From Blastobasis lacticolella (taxonomy: Eukaryota > Arthropoda > Insecta > Lepidoptera > Blastobasidae): a stretch of 64,000 nt of DNA. This document shows positions 22,801 to 34,800 of this stretch, piece by piece. The stretch is taken from contig LR990046.1 in assembly GCA_905147135.1 (NCBI GenBank), forward strand, positions 10,508,501 to 10,572,500, read 5' to 3'. How positions within the stretch are numbered: position 1 is the first letter of the stretch; each line of letters opens with the position of its first letter. Made by a program: the position numbers and the translations under genes. A model generated the notes under the pieces. The model was given only the letters and a program-made list of their open reading frames with translations. It searched no databases and was not told the DNA's origin.

Positions 22801-25800
22801 TTACCCAAAAAATTATTCATGTTAGTTTCAGTATTGTTACTGCTCTCATTGTTGCATGTGTGATCTGCTTGTCTAAATTATTTACGTTCACTAATACATA
22901 TGAGTTAAATACCTTTCTATTATTTATTACTAAAATAAGTCTGTCAAATCAAGCCTGTGACATATTCATCTGGGTAAATCTATTCCAATTAAAGCATAAT
23001 TCAATATGAATTTGTTTTGAGTCTGTTATTACTATAACCATGTTTGTTACAGTTGTCTGAATGCTATACATGGTTATTAATAATGAAACTTCATTATCTA
23101 CTTATTATCACTCTCTGCATGTGACTATGTGTAGAAGTAAGATCAGTCAAACTTCACACTCACAATTCCTTTTACCACTTGTCATAATTGTTTCATAGAA
23201 TGTACAGTTGACATGTTATGAAAAGTGTATTTCGACATCCCTTTCTCAACTTCTAAGAGCTCAGTCCTACTAAAATCTTTACACAACATAATGTATCAGT
23301 GGTGGAATGGAAACCTGTAAACTAAAGTGCATGATAGAACCTCGTACAATTTTAACTGCACTATGTAACCTTTGCCTGTCGCGCGCAGTACGTCAGCGAT
23401 GTCGCTACTGTACGAGTGCATCAACACGGTGATCGCGGTGCTGATCAGCATCAGCAGCGGGATGCCGGGACACGCCGCCTCCGTGCAGCTCTGCGTGCAG
23501 AAGCTAAGGATACTGATCGAGGACAGCGACCAAAACCGTGAGCATTGATAGGGAAACTGAGGCACTTGTGCTTTTTTTATTTAAGTAATATGGCAGACAA
23601 ACAGTCATGCGGGCCACCTGATGGAAAGTGGTCACCGCCGCCTATGGACAACATCAGCAACACCATTGCGTGCTATCATTGCGTCGCCCACCTCTAAGGA
23701 GACATCTAATATACCTCTTGAACGATCCCATGTCATAGTCCAAAGGAAACAATGTGGCTAGCTTATTCCACATCCGAATCGTATCAGCGAGAAACGTTGT
23801 TCGAATCTTCGCTTGACGAAACGCAGCGTGATGCGGTGGTTTGAGCATAATAAGAGCGATTCCTTTGCCAAGTATAGTTACCGATACCACCGCTCTTTGT
23901 GTCTCTCGCCGACGCATATCGTATTGCCGCGTTTGTCTCTCGATTCGATGAGTCGAGCACGAGACGACGATTCGCGTCTTACGTATATCTCGAAGTTATC
24001 AATGCTGCTAACTACGCGTGAAATTGATAATTCAAGGCTTGAACTTCAAACTCAGAAGCGAGGTAGGGCATAGCAGGGTATCTCGTTCGAATTGGAGCCA
24101 GCCGACTGGGGAAGTACCTCCACCTTACAGAATATCGCAGCTAAATAATACTCTCTTAAATAGTATTGTGTTTCTGCTGGTGAGTAAGGTTTCCAGTGCT
24201 CCATGGGGTGGGGATTTGGCTTTGGCAGTGGAGTGGCATTTGCCTTTTTGCGGCCAGAGCAACGTGTTATAGAGGTGGGCTACGCATTGGCGATACTCTT
24301 GGTGTTGCTAATGTCTATAGGCAGTGGTGACCACTATCCATCAGGTGGCCCGCTTGCCTGTTTGCCTACCGTATGACATAAAAAAGCTGTTCTATACAAA
24401 ATCGCACCGCGGTGGGCAGGGCTTAACCGTTGATTATACTCTGTATAGTACCATACTACAGTATTAGTGCGCCCGGTGCCAAATCACCTGTTGCAATTAA
24501 TTCCCACAATAATTGAAGGCAGTGCTCTTTTTGACGAACGAAAGTAATACATCTAACGTCCAACCCTCTTTAAGTATCAAGAGGTTTATTAGAGGTCTCC
24601 TTAATGGCGGGCAACGCATTGGTAACGCCTCTATTGTTGCTGATGTCCATAGCCGACGGTGACCACTTTCCATCAGGTGGCCCGAATGCCTGTTGCCCGC
24701 CGTATTACATAAAAAGTAATAAATGGACTTGCCAAACCAAGTTGTGGCACCTACATAACTATAGCTCTAACCGGCCTACCAAACCCACTAACCAAAGTCC
24801 ACGTTTCCAGTGAAGTACCTCGGGCTACTGGCGATGTCGCGCATCCTCAAGTCGCACCCGAAGTCTGTGCAGGCGCACAAGGACCTAGTGCTGGCCTGCC
24901 TCGATGACAAGGACGAGTCGATACGGCTGCGGGCGTTGGGTTTGCTCTATGGCATGGTGAGTGGTTGCAGGTTTTAGATGATCATTCATATGTAACGTTA
25001 TGTCTTTTGGAGGTAGTCAGAGACTACATTGTTATTGCTACGAACCTGATAAACCTCTCGCTTTAGTGGAATTTAATGTATTTGGTTAAAACAGCCGCAG
25101 GGAACGAGCGAGCGAGTTTGTTTTTATATGAAACTGCATGTTTAGACTAAATATTACAAACTTTATCGCTGAGCGTAAAGGTTAGGTACCTTAGAAACTC
25201 TAGACCTCCTCCATCCATGCTCTAGATATGCATAATTAGATTGCGCCCAGAAAGTTCCCACATGGAGATCCAAGTTCTTCAAAAAAGGCAGAGTCGATTT
25301 TTAGACCACCAGTGTATTATTTAACAAAAATAAATGCACAAATGTGTGTACAAAAATAATAACCACCACGATTCCGTCCATCAGGTCTCCAAAAAGAACC
25401 TAATGGAGATAGTGAAGAAGCTAATGGTGCACATGGAGCGCGCCGAAGGCACGCTGTACCGCGACGAGTTGCTCACGCGCATGGTCGAGATTTGCGCGCA
25501 GAATAACTATCAGCACGTCGTCGACTTCGAGTGGTACGTCACGGTGCTTGTCGAGCTCACCGAGATGGAGACGAGTGCTAAGCATGGTAAGATATTTTGT
25601 ATTATGACAGCTACTAATGTCGGAAAGCACCTGGCAGAGTCTACCCTAAAGATACTTGAATATTTCCGAAATTGCTGAACGGTTTTTTTGTTATGTTTAG
25701 TTATGAACAGACACATTTTAGAATAAATAAAACCGCATCAAATTCGGTTCTTCCGTTCGGTCGCTACGATGCGAAACACATATCAAACTTATAACAGTTG

Positions 25801-28800
25801 TGTTTTGGCATCGGTGGATTAATAAGAACTATTCATGTGTGAGTAAAATATATATTGTATAACTATTGTGTAGTATATAGATATGTTGTAATAACTGCAC
25901 TTTATTGCGACTACACAGAAAATACGCCATACATACTACCTGATTTTTTTGCCAATAGGACTTGACAATAACGTCACTAGTATCAGCGGCATGTTAGTTC
26001 CTTGTAACGCCATATTCATTACTTTCCTACATGTCGCCGATAGGGAAACTAGTGAAACTACTGATGAAAAGATACTGACACTAGTACTTATTCGACTGAT
26101 GTTAGTCCAGTCCAGTCCTATTACTATTTTAACAGGATAGTATGCGATGTTTCTCGTAACAATACGAACAAATAAAGAACACGATGCTGAACATCCAATT
26201 TCGTCGACTGTACAATATTTTTAGAACTAGAAGAAATCCCCCTGCGGGATAAGTCCGCCTTTGTAATTCCTACGTAACATTTTTTACACCACTAAGGCGC
26301 AAACAAGCTAACGACCTGCCTGATAGTAAGCAGTCACTGCAGTCTCAGGGCGTTTGCAATACCAAGGGCATCACCCCGCGTTGCCGACCCCGTAAAAACC
26401 TTTAACATGTATATTTTCTTTGTACAATAAAGATTACATCAATCAATTCCCCTGCGGCATAAGTCCGCCTTTGTACATTCCTCTGTAGCATTTATATGAT
26501 TACAATCACGATTACATCAATCAATCAATCCTCCCCAGGCATAATCCTAGCGGGCCAACTGGTGGAGGTGGGCGCGCGTGTGGCCGCGGTGCGGGCGTTC
26601 GCGGCGCGCGAGTGCGGGGCGCTGTGCGCGCGCGCCGCCGCCGCCCCGCCCGGGCCCGCCTCCCGGGAGGTGCTCTACGCCGCCGGATACGTGCTCGCCG
26701 AGTATTGCGGGTACGTATGCTCCAACAGACACTGTGAAATGGTCCTGTACAGCTGAACACTGCAACGAGTGGGGCTGCGTTGTCCAGCATGGCATACACA
26801 CACTCAAGCATCTACCCGTGTTACCTCTCAGGTTGGCTGGATTTCTTATAGAGATAAGCTCGCCAATGCAAACGATATTTAAAGTAAAACTGTATAATTT
26901 TTTTTGGTATAATAGAGAATACATATAAGTGTACTCGTGACATAGCTAGCACCACAACAAAGCCATTATTTCCTACACTCAATTCTAATATGAAAGACGG
27001 CTTACATAAGTGTACTCGCGATATAGCTAGCGCCGCGAGAGAGTCCTTATTTCTTTGACTCAATACTAAGATAAAAGAGCTAGCATGATTTGTGTCGCGC
27101 ATTTCCCTTCCAAATATTTTTCTTAAGTTGTTAAAAGGATTTGAAAACACCCCTTTTTCAGTTATTTATTTATTTAAAACTTTATGCACATTACAGTTAT
27201 CGTCAAAGTTGCCTCTTTAACTTTTTGTGTAATTTTATCAAGAGACTACTTACCACAATAAAATGATACGCACCAGTTAGCTGAATCTTGTCTGATTATA
27301 CCTACAAAGTTGCATTGTAATCAGATTTGCCATTTCCAAGAAATTGAAAAAATTGCTTGTATGAAAGCCAGCTTCCGTCATTTTCGCCATACAAAACCCT
27401 AATTTCATAGATAAGGACCTATCAGTCCTTGTATCCATGCCGTAAACAAACCCTATATGCTCCCACCCCCCAGCGAGGAGCAAGTGATGCGCGAAGCGGT
27501 CCCCTCGCTGCTGTCCGTGGCGGGCGCGATGGCGGGCGGCGGCGCGATGCGCGCGCGCGCCGTGTGCGTCCACGCCGCGTTCAAGCTGGCCGCGCGCCTG
27601 CTGCGGATCTACGAGCTTAGGGGGGACAAGGAGAATGCTGTACAGGTGATATACACACTCACACACTCGACGATTCTACATACAATCGACTGCCGCGGTC
27701 CTGATACAACTCTTTTGCCTTCTCCTTACTTCGTATTCCTGCTCTTTCGATTTACGCCGAAATAAGCGATACACAAATCGACAAAGTCAAGCGCAGGGGG
27801 GACAAGTAGCTTGCTGTACAGGTGATATACACACTCGCACACACACGCGTACACTTACACACACACGCACATATTGTTTCATTCCACAGGGGTAAGAGAC
27901 AATCGAGTGCCATGGTCCTGATACAACTTTTTTGCCGTTTCTCTGTCTCCTTACTTTGTGTTCCTGCTTCGATTTACGTTGCAGTAAGCGAGACACAAAG
28001 CGACAAAGTCAAGCTCAGGAGACAAGGAGCCTGCTATATAGGGTATACACACACTTTCTGCCTCTACATCATCATCTTGGCGTTAATGTCCCGGTTATGC
28101 TCGACAAAATTGCTGAAAATATTTTCCGGATTTGACAAGAACTATTAATAGTATTTATTTTGGGTCGGAAGCAGTTTGCATTCGTTACTTATTGTCAACT
28201 CGGTAACAATTTAATGGTGTTACACTTCAGCGGTTCGCTCTGACAGAACTATGCAATACGCATATATTACATACCATCATGCCTCATTCCCGAAGGAAGA
28301 CAGAGACTCCAAAGTTGTTTCTATAATCAGTTTCGTAGTAAAATAAAGGAAAGTAGGATAACTCCGAACAAAGTATTTCGCGCGACTTTGACATTGAATT
28401 GTGTTAAGATTTAATGTCGTGCATGCGTAGGTACAGAGCGCGCGGCGCCGTGCACACATACAAGCCGCGCAATGCACCTTATACGGAGTTACCCTACATT
28501 TCTTTTCTTACTATGACCAGTGTTGGTAGCTCTAATAACCCCATTATTCTTCAGCTAGTGGACGAGACCCTCATCGGTCTGCGAGACCTGCTCTGCAGCG
28601 AAGACATGGAGGTGCAGGAACGGGCGCACAATGCTCACGCGTTGCTCTCTCTCGTACTGCGGCGGCTGCGGCCCGATGGCGAGACCGATAGTACAATGCT
28701 ACCGGACGAGGCGCTTATCGATCATCATGATAGGTAAATTGTATATTCCATTTACATCCGGCGACCTGGAAAAGATCGCAGGTACCAGCTGGATGCGGAA

Positions 28801-31800
28801 GGCATAGGACCGGCCTTTGTGGAGATCTCTGGGGGAGGCCTATGCCCAGCAGTGGGCGTCTTTCGGCTGATATGATGATGTGATACTCCATTTTTAATTC
28901 CGTGGAATTTGGACGTTTCTTGATTTTAATAGCCTCTTTAGGAAATGTAAGAATGTCAAGTGAAATAAATGTATCGGTTAATGATTATTATATTTGATTA
29001 TGAAAATTCTAATTTTCATGATAGTTTCTTGATTTACCCTAGTTTACCCTAGCTAATTTACCAGATGTCCTTCCATACCTCTACCAAAAAAAACAGCGAT
29101 TCTGCAAGAAACCTCCTTGCTCGCAACAATGAACTGATGATGAACTTATTCATTCATTTCTTCCCCTTATTCATCATTCGTCCTTCATCAGTTTTTTAGG
29201 ACGTTCACCATAGTTTTCAAAAATTTTATGTACGACTATATGCATAAAGATTCTTCCTTCCATCAACAATTTTTTTGAAATATTTCCAGCATCGGAAACG
29301 GCGACGGCTTAGAGCTCGAGGCGGAAGGGGCCGAGGGCGTGAACGGCGAGCGCGCGGACTTCAGCGGCGGACTCATCGAGGAGCTGGTGGATCTCTTCGA
29401 CGGGGAACTGAAGCCTGTGGCGCCCAAGGCGCAGAAGAAAGTGCCCATGCCGCCCGAGTGAGTGTTCGCTTTGAGTGTTGTGCTTTGATAATAACGGTGT
29501 CTAATTGAGTCTGGTAGTGGAGGGTTTTGGGGGTTTCCTGAAATAAAATAGCATCAACTTCCTTGGTGGTTTGAAATTAAGGGAGTAAAGTAGTCCATGA
29601 GTATTCGGAAATCGGAAAGAACAATGTTTATCGATTATGGCTTATGTAAATTAAGGCAAAGCCATTTTATTATTAAAAAATAATTTCCGAAGTCTTTCCT
29701 CTGTACTACTACATAGGGCTCTTCAAAAGGCATGTCTACGGATACCTTAAGGCTGGCACCGCATCCGCTCCCCTTATCGTGTGGATGGTGGATCGTCCTG
29801 ACCATCCCAAGGCAATAGTTTATTTATTTATTTTGGTAACACTATATGAAACTTGAAGTGTCTGTCCACTTAAATAGGATCCACCGTCTTATATATTTAT
29901 GTTTAAGCAACAACTGCGTTGCGTCAGTGACAAACCTTGTCAGACGCAAGCAGCTTTGCACCTTTTACACCAAAGTAGACCAGAAAGTTGCCATAAACCC
30001 ACTTCTCTCTTAGTGTTGAAGATAGCTATTGCTCACGCGATCCAAATGCCCATAGGTTGGATCTGGACCGGTGGCTGTCCCGGGACCGCTGGTCCTCAGA
30101 CAGCTCAAGCTCGGAGGAGGAACCTACAAGCGCAGTGTTCGCACCACCCGCGCCGGACGCCAACGACGCCCGGCCACTTACGAAACTCACGCCTGAGGAA
30201 CTGCAGATGGTAAGCGAATATTGTTTTTTTTACAATTTACACAGCGCCATCTAGCCCCAAAGTAAGCAAAGCTTGTTATGTGAACGGGGGTGCAACCATG
30301 TGCTGTGCGCGCGTTAATTTATGTCTATGAGGCACGACCGCTTAAATAATTCAAGTAGCAATTATTCTCTGAGAGTCTGTTCTATGAGAGCCATAGATAC
30401 AGACAGGGAGGTGATAGAATAAAGAGAACGAAACGACAGGCTGCCGCGCGCTTGGCGATGTGGGACGCGCCGTTCGCTCACAGAATACTTCTGCATTTGC
30501 CCGATCGGTTACACGGCTCTGGCAACGCTAGACCCGCAAGAGGCTAACTTCGTTTAGGTAATAAATATTACAAGACTTTGTTACAGAGGCGGCTTTCGTC
30601 AACATCAATCTATGCCTTCCTGATAAATTATGAAAATAAACCATTATCATCATCCGAGGGGTATGTATGTATGTATGTATGTAATCTCTTTATTGCATCA
30701 ATTTATAACATTACAGGAAATAAAAATACAGTTTATAATGCAAGGGCGAGCTTATCCCACAGCGGGATTTCTTCCAGCTAACCTTTGATAAGCCGAGAAG
30801 ACCTTTGATGAGCGGTGAAGGCAATTAAGAGTAAAAACACAGGGGTCAGTCGCGGCTTCTGCCAGGGTTCGCTTTCCGACACATTTTCCTCCATTTCTCC
30901 CGGTCTTGGGCAACCTTGCGTCGTAAGCCATTGGCTCTCGCATCAGACTCTATTACAAATTATTATAAAAAATGTGTAATCCAATCACAGTTGCGCGAAG
31001 CCCGCCGAGCGGAGCAAGCGCACAATCCACACTACCTGAAGGACGACTCGCCGCGCTCCTACCAGCAAGACGACACGCCCGTCGCTGAGATAGCTTTGGA
31101 GGTGCCGTTGCAAGTCTACAGTGAGTATCGCAACCGTAGTTTTTGCCTTAGCTATCCTTACGTCCTTTGCCGCTACAGCCACACAGTATTTGGTGCATCT
31201 TTAGCCAAAATCTGTTTTCTAAAAGATCATTCATTAGCTGTCTTTTATGCTCAAAGGACTCGTCGTTTAGTTACTCTTACTTCCAGTTTCTAAAACGCTT
31301 GTCGAAATTAAACCAGACAGTGCTCCAGTCTCTACAGCGGTGCCAAATTGACTATCGATATATCGAAGCACTGAAGTGTTTGTACGAAAACGCCACGATG
31401 TCAGTTCGTCTCCAAGAGAAGACCACAGAACCTATTCAGCTGCAGCGAGGTGTTAGACAAGGTGATGTCATATCACCGAAGTTGTTCACCGCTGCGCTGG
31501 CGGATATATTTAGGCTTCTGGACTGGGACGGACTTGGCATCAATATTAACGGCGAGTACCTCACTCACCTCAGATTTGCTGACGATATCGTAGTCATGTG
31601 CTGAAACCCTGGAAGACTTGAGCAAAATGACCGATGCTCGATGACCTCTGTAGTGCCTCTCAACAAGTAGGTCTTAAAATGAACATGGACAAGACGAAAA
31701 TTATGTCGAACGTCAATGTTGTGCCTACTCCAGTGACAGTTGGAGGCACTCCATTTGAAGTTGTTGACGACTATACATACCTAGGACAAATAGTCCAGCT

Positions 31801-34800
31801 AGGTAGGTCCAATTTCGAGAAAGAGGGCAATCTACGAATCCAACTCGGTTGGGCAGCGTTCGGGAAGCTACGGTACATATTTTCGTCCCAATTGCCGCAG
31901 TGTCCCAAGACGAAGGTCTTCGACCAATGTATGTTGCCAGTGATGACTTACGGAACTGAAACGTGGCCGCTCACTGTGGGCCTTAAAAGAAAGCTCACTG
32001 TTACCCAAAGGGCAATGGGAAGAGCAATGCTCGGAGTTTCATTGCGCGATCGAATCAGAAATGAGAAGATTCGCAAGCAAACCAAGACCACCGACATAGC
32101 TCTAAGGATTGCCAGACTGAAGTGGTAGTGGGCAGGGCATATAGCTCGAAGAACAGATGGCCGAAGGGGCAGTAAAGTTCTCGAGTGGCGACCACGTACC
32201 GGTAGACGCAGCGTGGGTAGGCCTCCTACAAGGTGGACCGACCACCTTGTAAGGATCGCAGGTACCAGCTGGATGCGGAAAGCACAGGACCGGCCTTTGT
32301 GGAGATCCTGATATGATGATGATGACACCTATACACCTTTTACGCTGTGTGCTACCAATTTCGGGTGGATAACTCATTTTCATAAGATATTTTATTTTCA
32401 TTAATCCTGTATTTAATTTTCTATTTCAGCTAAGAGATCTGACAAGTACTTAATTTCGAAGGAGAACTCGAAGAAGGCGAAAAAAGAGAAGAGAACGTCA
32501 AAGAAGCGCAAGAGCAAAAAAGACAGGCATTCCACCGAATCTGAGAGTGAAGGTAACAATTTAGTGATTCTATATGATTCTAATGAGATGATGATGAAAA
32601 AAGCAACAATTACAAATGGTTTTGTTATTCCTCTTTATTTTTTAAGAATATTTATTATGATTAATGTCATTATTTCATTTTACCGGTTATAGAACAATGT
32701 GAACGATGTGTATGGGGTGGGGTATGCAGTGACGTCAATTGATTACCGCCAACCTATAGAAGATGCTATATCAGATTTTACTCGCGCCCATGTCGGTTCC
32801 ATACCGCAGAAAACTGCTGGGCCAGTAGTATATTTTACTTGCGTTTTGCGTAAGCCCTAGGAAACCAGGTATCAGATAGGCCTAAGAAGCGATGGGTTCA
32901 TTGCCGAGTCCAATGCGAGAGTCAACAGCTTACGAACGCGAGAATGCAGATAAATTATTTATGTCAAACCAACAGCTACAGGAATTTGGATAAACTCAGT
33001 TCCTCGACCGTAGTAGTAGGATTGACCTCGACCCTCTTTGTACGTAATATTTTTCCCTCATGAACGACTACAGTACATATCCCACTGACATACAGGTCTA
33101 CTCGTGCAATGTTATTGGCTAAATGGCATTTTGTGGCGACACTATCGAACACTGTCTCTTTATGATACAGGATTTATTCCTAGTTTAGGAGGCAGGGCTG
33201 TAAATTTTTGCCCTACCATTGTCACTTTGTAAAGCTATATTATCAAAATGTTATATTCGTGTCAATAAATTCATTTTTTTTTTCCCCAGACGAGGTGTCC
33301 CGGCGGCCGGCCGTGGCGGAGGGCGGGGAGCTGCCCGAGGGCGCGGCGCCGTCGGACGAGGACGCGCCCGCCGCCGGCGACGACCCGCACCGCGCGCTCG
33401 ACCTCGACCTCGACCTGTGAGTACTGCCCGGGCCGGGGGGCGCAGGTTGACCTACGTCGTCGAGTACGAGAGTTCTACTTTTTAGTGATTGTAGACGTTC
33501 AGGAGACACAAAAGGATGGTCTACCAGTGCACGACCTGGCGCAAGACATTCGGGAGACACGAAACGTTGGTATGCCCGTGCACGACCTGGCGCAATTTTT
33601 TTTATTAATATTTTGTTTATTTAATACTTTATTCATCATCACAGCTCATAACAGTCCACTGCAGGACTTAGGGCCTCTCCCATGAGAGGAAGGTCATTGC
33701 TATAATCTCCACGCTTGGCAGGCAGGTTGGTGGTCGCAATGTTATAAATATAACAATGGAAAACGCTGCTTCCCATTTTCCAGCATACGAAGACTTACAC
33801 CTTTTGCTTCTAAAATATTATTCGCCTTGTACGACTCCCACGAATGTAAGGGGTTGGTGCTATTCTACTCTGCTGAACATCAGCTAACACTTTATTGCAC
33901 ACAATAAAGTACATTGAGAAATATCATACATCTAAACAACACAACATTCACTACTGATTTCTAAAAATAAATTTTAGGGACCCAAACTTCAACTTTTCGT
34001 AGCGATTATACTTACGTATCCGCTTTGTGTGGGTTCTATAAGTAAAAGAAACCGGGGTGACACACATCCTCTTGGTTTTGGTTTTTAGCTACATTAAAGT
34101 CACTTTTCTTTTTGTCTCATAAACGTCTACTATCACTACAAAGTGGAGTTTCTCTTGTACTCGATGACGTAAGATAACATACGGCGCCCTCACTGTCCAT
34201 AAGACTTATAAAGCCTTCCCGGTTTCAGTTGGCCATCCCGGCTTTCCACGTGGCTACTTATAATCTTTGGAGTCACAAGTTACCAAAAACATCGTCGATG
34301 TTTACAAAAAAACGAGAATATTTAGTAATCTCATTTCTGTTATTTTATTATATAGAGTCGCACTATTATATGGGCCGATCGGTGTTTTTCTCGTAATCAC
34401 ACATTTGCTCAAATATTTTTAATTGTACATAACATATTAAAATTATTACTCGATATCGAAAAAAGAGTATGTTTAGATGCCAGTAAGTCCCCGAAATTGA
34501 ATAAAAAATATTTTCTCAAGTTTTTATGAGGGTTTCAAAGTACCCCTTTTCATTTGTCGTCAGTTTTGTCTCTTTAACCAGATGTAACTTTATGAAAAGG
34601 ATAGTTATCAAAATGAAATGGTATGCACTAGTTAGCTTAATGTTGTCTGATTATACCTACAAAGTTACATAGTAATCGGATTTGCCATTTCTAAGAAATT
34701 TAAAAATTTGCTTGTATGATTGAAAATGTTTGAATTCCATTTCATAGGTAAAGACCTAATTCATTATTTTTATTCCCTAAACAGACCGCTCCGTGAGGAC

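Noticed and set aside
26521..26924. Arg/Ala-rich frames on both strands
   Set aside because: They are shadows of the GC-rich AP3D1 exon 10.
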